DNA of 23,441 nt. Source: JACPIN01 sp964367085. Its GTDB lineage: Archaea > Nanobdellota > Nanobdellia > SCGC-AAA011-G17 > ARS1403. Positions 6,441 to 13,976 of the stretch are shown in pieces. The DNA lies in NCBI GenBank assembly GCA_964367085.1, contig CAYIWL010000010.1, positions 1 to 23,441 of the forward strand, written 5' to 3'. The notes below the pieces were generated by a model. The model was not told where the DNA came from. It saw nothing but the letters and a program-made list of their open reading frames with translations, and did not search any database. The translations under genes were made by a program, and so were the position numbers. The first letter of the stretch is position 1, and every line of letters starts with the position of its first letter.

Positions 6441-6917
6441 ATGGATAATACTGAAAGTAAAATAGAAGCGATTGCGATGGGAATATCATTACCCATTTCA
6501 ACCAGGCAGTCTGTAGAGATATGCAATGTGCTTAGAGGAAAAACTTCTGACAAAGGAAAAAAAATACTTGAGCTCGTTATAAATATGAAAACTCCAATTC
6601 CCTACAAGAGATATATGCATGGCGTCGGCCATAGATCGGGAAAACTTGCTGCTGGAAGATATCCGCAAAAAGCTTCTTCATACATCTTGTCTGTGTTAAA
6701 GAATGCTGAATCAAGTGCTGCTAACAAAGGATTAGTAGCACCGTTCATGATAAAAGAAATAATTGCAAATCAAGCAGCGAGAAGCTGGCACCTTGGCAGG
6801 CAGAGAAGAAGAAAAACAAAAAGCACTCATATCAAAATTGTCCTGGCTGAAATAAAATTAGCTGAAAAAAACAAAAAAATAGAGATTAAAGGGACAGCTG
6901 CTAAAAAACAAAAATGA
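6441..6917 (+). CDS. rpl22: 50S ribosomal protein uL22
   Basis: The 158-residue product spans the large subunit, its beta-hairpin lining the exit tunnel. Family features: 'GISLPISTRQSVEICNVLRGK' near residues 14-34, 'TPIPYKRYMHGVGHRSG', 'GRYPQKASSYILSVLKNAESSAANKG' and the C-terminal hairpin 'GRQRRRKTKSTHIKIVL' (archaeal L17e-like type). The tail is Lys-rich. It overlaps uS3 by 4 nt. Confidence 0.96.
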   Translation: MDNTESKIEAIAMGISLPISTRQSVEICNVLRGKTSDKGKKILELVINMKTPIPYKRYMHGVGHRSGKLAAGRYPQKASSYILSVLKNAESSAANKGLVAPFMIKEIIANQAARSWHLGRQRRRKTKSTHIKIVLAEIKLAEKNKKIEIKGTAAKKQK

Positions 6918-7582
6918 TAGAACGGAATATTTTATCTCAAAAAATGAAGGAGTTCAAGATACGCGAGTTCATATCAAAAAAATTCATGAAAACAGGATAT
7001 AGTCATACGACAATACAAAAAACACCATTGGGGGATAAGATTACAATATTTACTACAAGGCCCGGAATGGTGGTCGGCAGGAAAGGAGAAAATATCAAGA
7101 AACTAACTACTGTATTGAAAAATAAATACCGACTTGAAAACCCACAGATTGAGATCGGTGAAGTTGAAAACCCATTTTTCGATGCACAGTCCATTGCAGA
7201 AAAAATAGCGTATTCACTTGAAAAGTTTGGCTCAAAAAGTTTCAAATCCATTGGTTACAAAACTTTGCAGTCTATTATTGATGCTGGTGCACTTGGAGCA
7301 GAAATAGTCATGGCTGGCAAGATACCCAGTGCAAGAGCAAGGAGATGGAGATTTGTCAATGGTTATTTGAAAAAATGCGGCGATGTTTCAGACACGCAAG
7401 TCATAAGGGGAGAATCGACGGCAAACCTAAAAGTTGGAGCGGTAGGAATATCCGTGAGCATAATGCCGAGAGATGTAAAACTCCCCGATAGAATCAAATT
7501 CAAAAATCCAGCAGAGCAGCAAGCTCAGGAGACAAAAAAAGAAAACGAAGCTGAGGTAGTGAAGAAACCGAGGAAAAAATGA
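6914..7582 (+). CDS. rps3: 30S ribosomal protein uS3
   Basis: The 222-residue product lies at the mRNA entry channel of the 30S head. It has an N-terminal KH type II domain with the 'GMVVGRKGENIKKL' loop around residues 50-63, then the C-terminal S3 domain with 'DAGALGAEIVMAGKIPSARARRWRF' and 'GISVSIMPRDVKLPD'. The C-terminus is charged and low in complexity. It overlaps uL22 and uL29 by 4 nt each. A GAGG in its last codons (7570-7573) is placed to serve as the ribosome site of uL29. Confidence 0.96.
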   Translation: MIERNILSQKMKEFKIREFISKKFMKTGYSHTTIQKTPLGDKITIFTTRPGMVVGRKGENIKKLTTVLKNKYRLENPQIEIGEVENPFFDAQSIAEKIAYSLEKFGSKSFKSIGYKTLQSIIDAGALGAEIVMAGKIPSARARRWRFVNGYLKKCGDVSDTQVIRGESTANLKVGAVGISVSIMPRDVKLPDRIKFKNPAEQQAQETKKENEAEVVKKPRKK

Positions 7583-7797
7583 AAAAGAAAGAACTGAAAA
7601 AAACAAACCCGGCTGAACTCGAAAAGAAACTTGCAGAACTCAAGATGGAACTCATGAAATATAATTCACAAATATCAACTGGTACGCCTTCAGAAAACCC
7701 AGGAAGAATTAGGGCGGTTAAAAAAACAATTGCGGGTATAAAGACGTTATTGCATAGACGCAAAACCCTGGAGGGGAAATCAAAAAGCAATGCCTGA
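7579..7797 (+). CDS. rpl29: 50S ribosomal protein uL29
   Basis: The 72-residue product is a two-helix protein near the exit site that contacts uL23. Recognised by 'LKKTNPAELEKKLAELKMELMKY' and 'NPGRIRAVKKTIAGIKTLLHRR', the classic L29 hairpin. Size is typical. ATG 7579 follows GAGG with 5 nt spacing and overlaps uS3 by 4 nt; its end overlaps the aIF1 start by 8 nt. Confidence 0.95.
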   Translation: MKKKELKKTNPAELEKKLAELKMELMKYNSQISTGTPSENPGRIRAVKKTIAGIKTLLHRRKTLEGKSKSNA

Positions 7798-8107
7798 AAT
7801 AGACCCCATAACCGGACTTCCCAAAGAACTTGGTGTCTGGGAGAGCATCACAAAAGAAACCCAGATCATAGGAATAAAGAGGATAAAAAAGGGATCAAGA
7901 AAGGGAGTCAGAATCACTACGGTTATTGAGGGGATAAATAAAAAGGAAATCAACATAAAAGAACTCGGCAAAAAACTAAAGTCAAAATTTGCCTGTGGAG
8001 GCACTGTGAAAGACAACAAAATAGAATTGCAAGGAGATCATGCTCATCAAGTTAAGGAAGAACTGATCAAACTTGGGTTCAATTCTGACTCGATACAGAT
8101 AAGATGA
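7790..8107 (+). CDS. Translation initiation factor aIF1 (SUI1 family)
   Basis: The 105-residue product is the archaeal eIF1/SUI1 factor, which monitors start-codon selection on the small subunit. The core 'RKGVRITTVIEGI....INIKELGKKLKSKFACGGTV' followed by 'IELQGDHAHQVKEELIKLGF' is diagnostic. The position between uL29 and Rpp29 is its usual archaeal place. ATG 7790 overlaps the uL29 end; a GGAGG (7770-7774) lies rather far upstream (15 nt). Confidence 0.95.
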   Translation: MPEIDPITGLPKELGVWESITKETQIIGIKRIKKGSRKGVRITTVIEGINKKEINIKELGKKLKSKFACGGTVKDNKIELQGDHAHQVKEELIKLGFNSDSIQIR

Positions 8108-8370
8108 ACGACAAGAGCAACAAAAATTTCGTGAAATACGAATTCATCGGAACCGAAATTGAGATAACCGATTCAAAGAACAAATCCCTCATCGAGAAAA
8201 AAGGAAAAATCACAGATGAAACAAGAAATATGTTCGTATTGGACAATGAAAAAAAAGTTATCAAATCACAGTGCACATTCAAGATGAAAATAAACAAAAA
8301 AAACATTGAAATCAAAGGAAAAGTCCTCGTCGGGAGACCGGAGGACAGGATAAAGAAACAACTAAAATGA
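8104..8370 (+). CDS. rnp1: Ribonuclease P protein component 1 (Rpp29/Pop4)
   Basis: The 88-residue product is an archaeal RNase P protein that, with Rpp21, helps the catalytic RNA cleave tRNA 5' leaders. The Sm-like beta-barrel pattern is visible: 'FVKYEFIGTEIEITDSKNKSL', 'GKITDETRNMFVLDNEKKVI' and the ending 'GRPEDRIKKQ'. Length is typical. It sits at the conserved archaeal place between aIF1 and uS17, overlapping each by 4 nt. Confidence 0.93.
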   Translation: MNDKSNKNFVKYEFIGTEIEITDSKNKSLIEKKGKITDETRNMFVLDNEKKVIKSQCTFKMKINKKNIEIKGKVLVGRPEDRIKKQLK

Positions 8371-8639
8371 AAAAGAATTCAAAAGACAAAATCATTCCAC
8401 ATGGCAGAACATTTTCCGGCATAGTCACATCTAGAAGGATGCATAAAACTGCAAAAATTACGTGGGAGAGGAGAATTTTCTTGAAAAAATACGAAAGATA
8501 TGAAAAAAGGGGGAGTGGAGTAATGGCTCATGTTCCCGAAGACATACAAGTAAAGGAAGGGGACAATGTAATCATCCAGGAATGTAGGCCGATAAGCAAA
8601 ACAAAACACTTCATAATAATAAAAAATGAAAGCAAGTAA
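8367..8639 (+). CDS. rps17: 30S ribosomal protein uS17
   Basis: The 90-residue product is an OB-fold primary 16S rRNA binder. The signature 'GIVTSRRMHKTAKITWERR' (archaeal form of the S17 core) and 'HVPEDIQVKEGDNVIIQECRPISKTKHFII' are clear. It lacks the long N-terminal extension of some archaeal homologs. It overlaps Rpp29 by 4 nt and uL14 by 14 nt. Confidence 0.95.
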   Translation: MKKNSKDKIIPHGRTFSGIVTSRRMHKTAKITWERRIFLKKYERYEKRGSGVMAHVPEDIQVKEGDNVIIQECRPISKTKHFIIIKNESK

Positions 8640-9027
8640 ATCAAACGTCACTAGGTCATTGCCTATACATACGGAATTGGAGGCTTGTGATAATTCAGGG
8701 GCTAAAACTTTACAGATAATCTCTGTAAAGGGGCACAAAACAAGGAAGGGCAGAAGATCTGCTGCTGGCGTCGGTGACTTCGTGACTGTCGTCGTCAAAA
8801 CTGGAATTCCTTCGATGAGAAAGCAGACTATGTATGCAATTGTAGTCAGGCAGAAAAAAGAATACAGAAGGCAAGATGGCATCAGGATAAAATTTGAAAG
8901 CAATGCTGCAGTTGTACTGAAGGATGAGAAAGGCAATCCAAAAGGAACTTTCATCAAAGGTCCTGTTGCAAAAGAAGCAGTTGAGCGATGGCCGGGAGTT
9001 GCGAAGATAGCGTCGATAGTGGTGTAA
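8626..9027 (+). CDS. rpl14: 50S ribosomal protein uL14
   Basis: The 133-residue product forms part of the intersubunit bridge and the docking face for aIF6, which is encoded later in this operon. Family blocks: 'LEACDNSGAKTLQIISVKG', 'AGVGDFVTVVVKTG' and 'RQDGIRIKFESNAAVVLKDEKGNPKGT', then 'GPVAKEAVERWPGVAKIAS'. Length is typical for archaea. The ATG lies inside the 3' end of uS17. Confidence 0.97.
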   Translation: MKASKSNVTRSLPIHTELEACDNSGAKTLQIISVKGHKTRKGRRSAAGVGDFVTVVVKTGIPSMRKQTMYAIVVRQKKEYRRQDGIRIKFESNAAVVLKDEKGNPKGTFIKGPVAKEAVERWPGVAKIASIVV

Positions 9028-9034
9028 AAATAAA

Positions 9035-9433
9035 ATGAAAAAAAAATTTTCGATTAAATGGAAAGCGAGCAAACAGAGAAGAAAGCAGAGAAAATATAGT
9101 TACAACGCTCCATTGCATATCAAGCATAAGTTCATGTCAGCTCATTTATCGAAAGAGCTCATGAAAAAATACGGAACGAGAAGTATCCCAGTAAGGAAAG
9201 GAGATACTGTAAAAATAGCAAGAGGAAATTTCAAAAACCATGCCGGAAAAATTGAAAAAATATTTTTAAAAAAAACCAGAGTGTATGTCGACGGGGCTCA
9301 GCTGGTTAAAAGAGGCGGGGCGAAGGTTTTCTACCCGATACATCCTTCAAATCTGATAATCACAAACATGAACTTAGAAGACAAACGGAGGCAAAAAGTA
9401 ATACAGAGAAAAAATGTCAAAGCGTCACCTTAA
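9035..9433 (+). CDS. rpl24: 50S ribosomal protein uL24
   Basis: The 132-residue product is an assembly initiator of the large subunit near the exit tunnel. The N-terminal 'KQRRKQRKYSYNAPLHIKHKFMSAHLS' region is archaeal/eukaryotic L26-type, followed by the KOW motif 'VRKGDTVKIARGNFKNHAGKI' around residues 52-72. Length is standard. Its end overlaps the eS4 start by 20 nt in another frame. Confidence 0.95.
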   Translation: MKKKFSIKWKASKQRRKQRKYSYNAPLHIKHKFMSAHLSKELMKKYGTRSIPVRKGDTVKIARGNFKNHAGKIEKIFLKKTRVYVDGAQLVKRGGAKVFYPIHPSNLIITNMNLEDKRRQKVIQRKNVKASP

Positions 9434-10109
9434 ATCCATTGCAGCTCCAAAATCTTGGCCGATAAAAAGGAAGGAGCAAGTTTTTGTTATTAGGCCGAAT
9501 CCTGGAGCGCATAAAATTGAAAATGCAATGCCTATAGGATTAGTTCTCAAGATTCTTTCTCAAGTTAAGAACTCAAGAGAGGCGAAACAAGTCATAAATG
9601 AGAGAAAAGTCCTGATAAATAAAAAACCTGCCAAGGATATAAAGTCTCAAGCCGGATTGTTTGATCTTGTAGAATTTGCGGATAAGCATTATAGGATTAT
9701 CCTTGATGGAAAAGGCCTTCTTCATTTTAATGAGGTTGGCAAGCAGGAAGCCAGCATGTTGCTTTACAAGGTAGTTGGAAAAACAAAAATCGACGGAAAT
9801 AGGCTGCAGCTGAACTTCCATAATGGTTTTAATCTAATAGTTGCAAAGGATAACTACCAGACTAACGATGTGCTGATTATAGAAGATAACCAGGTTAAAG
9901 ATAAAATAATATTTGAAAAAGGAAGCGTGGCTTACATAATGAAGGGAAAGAATGTCGGGAAACTTGCCAAAATTGAAGAGATCTATAATAAGCCTCCGTT
10001 TAACAAACATGTTGCCGTCAGCATGGGAGAAAAGAAGATGAATATTCCTAAAAATTATATTTTCTTAGTAGGAAAAACAAAACCAATGATTAGCTTACCT
10101 GAAATATGA
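9414..10109 (+). CDS. rps4e: 30S ribosomal protein eS4
   Basis: The 231-residue product is found only in archaea and eukaryotes. Domains in order: N-terminal 'RHLKSIAAPKSWPIKRKEQ' motif, an S4-type RNA-binding fold at ~42-75 ('LVLKILSQVKNSREAKQVI', 'LINKKPAKD'), a central domain, and a C-terminal KOW unit ('KGSVAYIMKGKNVGKLAKI') near 170-188. Size is typical. It lies between uL24 and uL5 as in most archaea, overlapping both. Confidence 0.95.
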   Translation: MSKRHLKSIAAPKSWPIKRKEQVFVIRPNPGAHKIENAMPIGLVLKILSQVKNSREAKQVINERKVLINKKPAKDIKSQAGLFDLVEFADKHYRIILDGKGLLHFNEVGKQEASMLLYKVVGKTKIDGNRLQLNFHNGFNLIVAKDNYQTNDVLIIEDNQVKDKIIFEKGSVAYIMKGKNVGKLAKIEEIYNKPPFNKHVAVSMGEKKMNIPKNYIFLVGKTKPMISLPEI

Positions 10110-10615
10110 ACCCGATGAAAGAGATAAGGATAGAGAAAGTTACGTTTAATGTAGGCATCGGTGAAGCTGGAAATAAACTGGAAAAGGCGATGAAACTTCT
10201 GCAAAGCCTGGCAGAGCAGAAACCAGTACCGACTATTACGAAGAAGAGAATCCCTACTTGGGGAATAAGGCCTGGAATGACAGTAGGTGCTAAAGTAACT
10301 GTAAGAAAAAATCAAGACAAAGTAGTCGAAAGAATGCTGAAAGCAGTTGGAAATAAGTTAAATTTGAAAAAAATTGGAGACGGAACGATTTCATTCGGAA
10401 TTCCGGAACATATCCTAATACCTGGCACGAAATATGACATGGATATCGGTATTCTCGGATTGGGTGTGATGGTTACATTGGAGAGGAGAGGATTTAGAGT
10501 AAACAGGAGGACAGTAAAAAAAACTAAAATCCCTCAAAGACATTTAATTTCAAAGGAAGAAACGATAGATTTCCTAAAAACAAAATTCAACACAACTATT
10601 ACTGATGAAAAATGA
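10106..10615 (+). CDS. rpl5: 50S ribosomal protein uL5
   Basis: The 169-residue product binds 5S rRNA with uL18 in the central protuberance. Family features: 'IRIEKVTFNVGIGEAGNKLEKA', 'TITKKRIPTWGIRPGMTVGAKVTVR' and 'IPEHILIPGTKYDMDIGILGLGVMVTLERRGFRV' (the archaeal L11-like form). Length is as expected. It overlaps eS4 and uS14 by 4 nt each. Confidence 0.96.
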   Translation: MNPMKEIRIEKVTFNVGIGEAGNKLEKAMKLLQSLAEQKPVPTITKKRIPTWGIRPGMTVGAKVTVRKNQDKVVERMLKAVGNKLNLKKIGDGTISFGIPEHILIPGTKYDMDIGILGLGVMVTLERRGFRVNRRTVKKTKIPQRHLISKEETIDFLKTKFNTTITDEK

Positions 10616-10842
10616 CAGCTAAAAATTATACAAAGGCGTTCAAGCAATTGAAGTCAAAACCTGCAAAGTTGGCTAAATTCAAAAAGCACAACAAGCCGAA
10701 GAAAAAAAAGTTTGGATTAGGCGCGAGAAAGTGCAAAAGATGCGGGAGATACGGGGCGCATGTCAGCAAGTATAAATTGAATATGTGCAGACAGTGCTTT
10801 AGAGAGATTGCAGTGCAGATTGGATTCAGGAGGTATTATTAA
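10612..10842 (+). CDS. rps14: 30S ribosomal protein uS14, zinc-binding
   Basis: The 76-residue product belongs to the small-subunit head. Four cysteines (C41, C44, C59, C62) form a C-x2-C...C-x2-C zinc site in 'RKCKRCGRYGAHVSKYKLNMCRQC' (shown across the motif), followed by the family ending 'FREIAVQIGFRRYY'. About 20 residues of Lys-rich N-terminal extension make it longer than the ~50-60-residue archaeal norm. The uS8 Shine-Dalgarno site is inside its last codons. Confidence 0.94.
   Translation: MTAKNYTKAFKQLKSKPAKLAKFKKHNKPKKKKFGLGARKCKRCGRYGAHVSKYKLNMCRQCFREIAVQIGFRRYY
10829..10834 (+). promoter_or_regulatory. Shine-Dalgarno site deciding the uS8 start
   Basis: GGAGGT lies 9 nt before ATG 10844. 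This strong match to the archaeal anti-SD picks 10844 over the in-frame upstream ATG at 10808, which lies inside uS14. Confidence 0.8.
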
Positions 10843-10843
10843 C

Positions 10844-11236
10844 ATGGCAATAAATGACGCTTTGGCCAATGCAATGTCCAAAATACAAAATTATGAAATA
10901 ACTGGCAAAACAGAAGTCTCCATTTATCCTCTGTCCAAGACAATAAAAGAAATATTAGATATCATGAACAGTCATAATTACATCGGAAGCTACAACGTCG
11001 CAAAAACCACTAGAGGGGACATCATGAGTTTAAACCTCCTCGGAAGAATAAACAATTGCGGGGTCATAAAACCGAGATTCAATGTGAAAAAAAATGAATT
11101 TGAAAAGTTTGAAAAGAGATATCTCCCCGCTAAAGGATTTGGTTTCCTTATAGTCTCAACATCTAACGGGATTATGACAAATGAAGAAGCAAAAACTAAA
11201 GGCATCGGAGGAAAGCTGCTAGCTTACATTTACTGA
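10844..11236 (+). CDS. rps8: 30S ribosomal protein uS8
   Basis: The 130-residue product is a primary binder of 16S rRNA helix 21. The family N-terminus 'INDALANAMSKIQNYE' fits ATG 10844; a longer frame from 10808 would add 12 unrelated residues. Other features: 'IMNSHNYIGSYNV', 'NLLGRINNCGVIKPRF' and the C-terminal 'PAKGFGFLIVSTSNGIMTNEEA', which is the archaeal S15A-like form. It ends TGATG, sharing one base with the uL6 start. In bacteria S8 regulates the spc operon; nothing here shows this for archaea. Confidence 0.95.
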   Translation: MAINDALANAMSKIQNYEITGKTEVSIYPLSKTIKEILDIMNSHNYIGSYNVAKTTRGDIMSLNLLGRINNCGVIKPRFNVKKNEFEKFEKRYLPAKGFGFLIVSTSNGIMTNEEAKTKGIGGKLLAYIY

Positions 11237-11787
11237 TGAGAGTTAAAGAACTAAAAATGGAAATAGAAATTCCTGAAGGTGTGGAAGTTAATGTAGATGG
11301 AAAAAAGATAACTGCCAAAGGTCCTAAGGGAGAAAATTCAAGATACTTCCTCTATCCCAAATTTAAAATCTCCAAGGAGGGGAGCAAAGTAATTTTATCA
11401 ATGAAAGAAGCAACTAAAAAAGATAAGACCATGATTGGAACATACTCTGCACATGTGAAAAATTTACTTGCGGGGATAAAGAACGGATTTGAATATAAAT
11501 TAAAAATATGCTCTGGACATTTCCCGATGACTGTAACTTTTGAAAAAGGAAGAGTAATGATAAATAACTTCATGGGAGAGAAGATTCCCAGAAAAGCAAA
11601 AATCCCGCAGGAAGTTGAAGTGAAAATAGACGGGGATATGATCACTGTCTCAGGATATGACAAGGAGAAAGTCGGGCAGTCTGCAGCCAACATCGAATTA
11701 GCAACACGCAGATCCGGATTTGACAAGCGCATTTTCCAGGACGGTTGCTACATTCTTTCAAAAGCAGGCAAAGAGGTTAGAGGATAA
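11236..11787 (+). CDS. rpl6: 50S ribosomal protein uL6
   Basis: The 183-residue product sits near the factor-binding site of the large subunit. Two tandem L6 folds are visible: 'IEIPEGVEVNVDGKKITAKGPKGE' (about residues 9-32) and 'IPQEVEVKIDGDMITVSGYDKEKVGQSAANIE' in the second half, followed by the archaeal ending 'RSGFDKRIFQDGCYILSK'. Length is normal. It starts within TGATG at the end of uS8; an ATG 7 codons on is an alternative start. Confidence 0.95.
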   Translation: MRVKELKMEIEIPEGVEVNVDGKKITAKGPKGENSRYFLYPKFKISKEGSKVILSMKEATKKDKTMIGTYSAHVKNLLAGIKNGFEYKLKICSGHFPMTVTFEKGRVMINNFMGEKIPRKAKIPQEVEVKIDGDMITVSGYDKEKVGQSAANIELATRRSGFDKRIFQDGCYILSKAGKEVRG

Positions 11788-11804
11788 TTGGAGTAGAAGG
11801 TAAG

Positions 11805-12275
11805 ATGAAACAAAAATTTGTAAGGCAAAACATCCTCAGGAAAAGATTGAATGTCAGATGGAGAAAACCTCGAGGCATTCATTCAAAATTGAGACTGAAC
11901 AAAGCCGGGCATATAAAGAAACCTTCTCCTGGATTCAGAAATGCAAGAAAAGATAGAGTGTTGAAATTTTCACTCATTAAAAACCTTAAAGACCTGATAA
12001 ATGCCAAGAACGACATTTTATTATCTTCGAACCTGGGATTGAAAAAAAGAATAGAAGTATTGAAAAGGGCTAAAGAACTGAAATTAAATGTGCTAAATGT
12101 AAAGAATATTGATGAATTCATTAGTAATGCTGCTCAATCACTTGAAAAGAAAAGACACGAGAAAAAAAACAAGCTGACGGAGAAAAAGAAATCAAAAGAG
12201 AAAGCTACGAAGGAAGCAGAGAAAAAATCAGCGCCTGAAAAAGAACAGGAAAAATCTAAAGAAGGTCAAAAATGA
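11805..12275 (+). CDS. rpl32e: 50S ribosomal protein eL32
   Basis: The 156-residue product belongs to a family found in archaea and eukaryotes only. The conserved part is 'FVRQNILRKRLNVRWRKPRGIHSKLRLNKAGHIKKPSPGFRNARKDR' in pieces across residues 5-50, followed by the globular part to about 110. The last ~45 residues are a low-complexity Lys/Glu tail absent from the core family fold. An SD-like GAAGGT sits 6 nt before ATG 11805. The 17-nt gap after uL6 is one of the larger ones in the operon. Confidence 0.93.
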   Translation: MKQKFVRQNILRKRLNVRWRKPRGIHSKLRLNKAGHIKKPSPGFRNARKDRVLKFSLIKNLKDLINAKNDILLSSNLGLKKRIEVLKRAKELKLNVLNVKNIDEFISNAAQSLEKKRHEKKNKLTEKKKSKEKATKEAEKKSAPEKEQEKSKEGQK

Positions 12276-12721
12276 GATTAAAAAACCAGCGCAGGATTGC
12301 AGCACGGGTTTTAGGTGTGGGGACTAGTAAAGTGTGGCTTGATCCAGAGAAACTGAGTGAGATAAAAGAAGCAATAACAAAATCAGACATGCGATCATTA
12401 GTAAGCGCTGGAACAGTTATGGCAAAAAAAACTCCATACCAATCAAAATCAAGGTCAAGAAAACTAAGAATTAAAAAAAGAAAAGGTCTTAGAAGCGGCC
12501 AGGGTACCAGAAAAGGAAAGCGAACTGCAAGATTATCCAGAAAAAGAATCTGGATTGCTAAGATAAGAACACAAAGAGCATTCCTAAGATTGTTAAAAGA
12601 AAAAAAACTGATAGACAACAGAGTTTTTGTCGATCTGATGGCGAAGGCGAAGGGCGGGTTTTTCAGGAACAAGAGACATATAAAGATTTATTTGCAGGAG
12701 AAAAGCATTTTTAAGAAATAA
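12272..12721 (+). CDS. rpl19e: 50S ribosomal protein eL19
   Basis: The 149-residue helical, very basic product is found in archaea and eukaryotes. Recognised from 'NQRRIAARVLGVGTSKVWLDP', 'EIKEAITKSDMRSLVSAGTV' and the basic linker 'SKSRSRKLRIKKRKGLRSGQGTRKGKR' in pieces, then 'WIAKIRTQRAFLRLLKEKKLID'. Length is typical. It overlaps eL32 by 4 nt; uL18 follows after 5 nt. Confidence 0.96.
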   Translation: MRLKNQRRIAARVLGVGTSKVWLDPEKLSEIKEAITKSDMRSLVSAGTVMAKKTPYQSKSRSRKLRIKKRKGLRSGQGTRKGKRTARLSRKRIWIAKIRTQRAFLRLLKEKKLIDNRVFVDLMAKAKGGFFRNKRHIKIYLQEKSIFKK

Positions 12722-12726
12722 GAAAG

Positions 12727-13206
12727 ATGAAAGAGAAAAGACCATACAGAAGGAAAATGGAAGGCAAAACTGATTATAAACAACGCCTACGATTGCTAAA
12801 ATCCAGAAAACCAAGATTAGTCGTCAGGAAATCTTTGAGAAATATCCAGCTGCAATTAATTGATTATGTAGCTAAAGGAGATAAGATTCTAGTTTCTTCT
12901 CACTCTAACCAATTAAAAAAATTCGGCTGGAAACGGAACTATGGAAATTCTTCATCTGCTTACCTTACTGGGTTAATCCTCGGCTTGAAAGCAAAATCTA
13001 AAAATATAAAAGAAGCAGTTTTAGACCTTGGATTAAATAGATCTGTCAAAGGCTCTGTTTTATACGCTGCACTAAAAGGCGCGACAGAAAATGGATTAAA
13101 TGTTCCGCATTCTGAAGACATCCTGCCAAAAGAAAAATTTTTGGAAGGAAAAGAAGGAATTAAAGATACTAAGGAGAAGATACTGAAAGAAAAATGGCAA
13201 ACGTAG
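12727..13206 (+). CDS. rpl18: 50S ribosomal protein uL18
   Basis: The 159-residue product binds 5S rRNA with uL5. Archaeal features: N-terminal 'RRKMEGKTDYKQRLRLLKSRKPRLVVR', 'NIQLQLIDYVAKGDKILVSSHS' and 'LDLGLNRSVKGSVLYAALKGATENGLNVPHSEDILP'. It is shorter at the C-terminus than many archaeal uL18 proteins (recalled as ~190-200). Its end overlaps the uS5 start by 13 nt. Confidence 0.95.
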   Translation: MKEKRPYRRKMEGKTDYKQRLRLLKSRKPRLVVRKSLRNIQLQLIDYVAKGDKILVSSHSNQLKKFGWKRNYGNSSSAYLTGLILGLKAKSKNIKEAVLDLGLNRSVKGSVLYAALKGATENGLNVPHSEDILPKEKFLEGKEGIKDTKEKILKEKWQT

Positions 13207-13976
13207 AAGTGGAAAAAACTTTGGAGAAAGAAAGCCTGCCGAGAGGAATTGCTAAAAAAGGATTTGACAGAGAAGCGTGGAAACCTAGAACCGAACTGGG
13301 AAAGAAAGTAAAAGCAGGAGAGATAAACCTCATGTCCGGAGTGATAGATACTGGCAAAAAAATACTCGAGCCTGAAATCGTCGACGCCCTGCTTCCTAAC
13401 CTTGAATCTGAATTCATAAATATAGGCCAATCAAAAGGAAAATTCGGAGGGGGCAAGAGAAGCATATGGAGGCAGACGCAAAAGAAAACAAAAGAAGGAA
13501 ACAAGCCAAAGTTTTCAACTTTGATTGTCATTGGTAATAGAGATGGTTATGTCGGTATTGGGAAGGGAAAAGCGAAAGAAACTATGCCTGCGAGAGAAAA
13601 AGCACTGAGACAGGCAAAACTGAATGTTATCAAAATCGTCAGAGGATGCGGATCATGGGAAGGGCTTCCTGCGCCTAATTCCATACCTTTTGCCGTCGAG
13701 GGGAAGTGTGGCTCTGTCAGAATTAGACTAATGCCTGCTCCAAACGGAACGGGTCTTTGCGTCGAAAATGAGTGCAAAAAGATGCTTGCGCTTGCCGGTA
13801 TCAAAGATGTGTACTCAAAAACTTTTGGCCAGACTAAAGTAAAGATTAACTTACTACAAGCATGTTTTGAAGCGTTGAAAAAACTTTCTTCAGTTAAAAT
13901 CAATGAAAATCAGATTAGCAAACTCGGATATGTGGAGGGTCCTTTAGATGGAAAAGAAGAGAATAGCAGTAATTAG
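13194..13976 (+). CDS. rps5: 30S ribosomal protein uS5
   Basis: The 260-residue product is a decoding-fidelity protein at the mRNA entry. Archaeal/eukaryotic S2-type features: 'WKPRTELGKKVKAGEI', 'GGGKRSIWRQTQKKTKEGNKPKFSTLIVIGNRDGYVGIGKGKAKE' (pieces; double-stranded RNA-binding part), then 'GCGSWEGLPAPNSIPFAVEGKCGSVRIRLMPAPNGTGL' and the C-terminal 'LALAGIKDVYSKTFGQTK'. Length is slightly above the archaeal norm. It overlaps uL18 by 13 nt and uL30 by 29 nt. Confidence 0.96.
   Translation: MANVEVEKTLEKESLPRGIAKKGFDREAWKPRTELGKKVKAGEINLMSGVIDTGKKILEPEIVDALLPNLESEFINIGQSKGKFGGGKRSIWRQTQKKTKEGNKPKFSTLIVIGNRDGYVGIGKGKAKETMPAREKALRQAKLNVIKIVRGCGSWEGLPAPNSIPFAVEGKCGSVRIRLMPAPNGTGLCVENECKKMLALAGIKDVYSKTFGQTKVKINLLQACFEALKKLSSVKINENQISKLGYVEGPLDGKEENSSN
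13934..13939 (+). promoter_or_regulatory. Shine-Dalgarno site of uL30
   Basis: GGAGGG lies 8 nt before ATG 13948, inside the uS5 coding end. It explains how uL30 can start 29 nt before the uS5 stop. Confidence 0.7.

Noticed and set aside
8379..8957. 192-codon open frame on the minus strand opposite uS17/uL14
   Set aside because: It lies wholly opposite two certain ribosomal protein genes and has a composition typical of an antisense shadow (Phe/Leu/Ser-rich). No promoter or family resemblance.
10808..10843. Upstream extension of uS8
   Set aside because: The 12 extra residues lie inside uS14 and do not match uS8 N-termini; GGAGGT at 10829-10834 supports ATG 10844.
12960..13430. 156-codon minus-strand frame opposite uL18/uS5
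   Set aside because: Overlaps two secure genes on the other strand; Phe/Ser-rich shadow composition.
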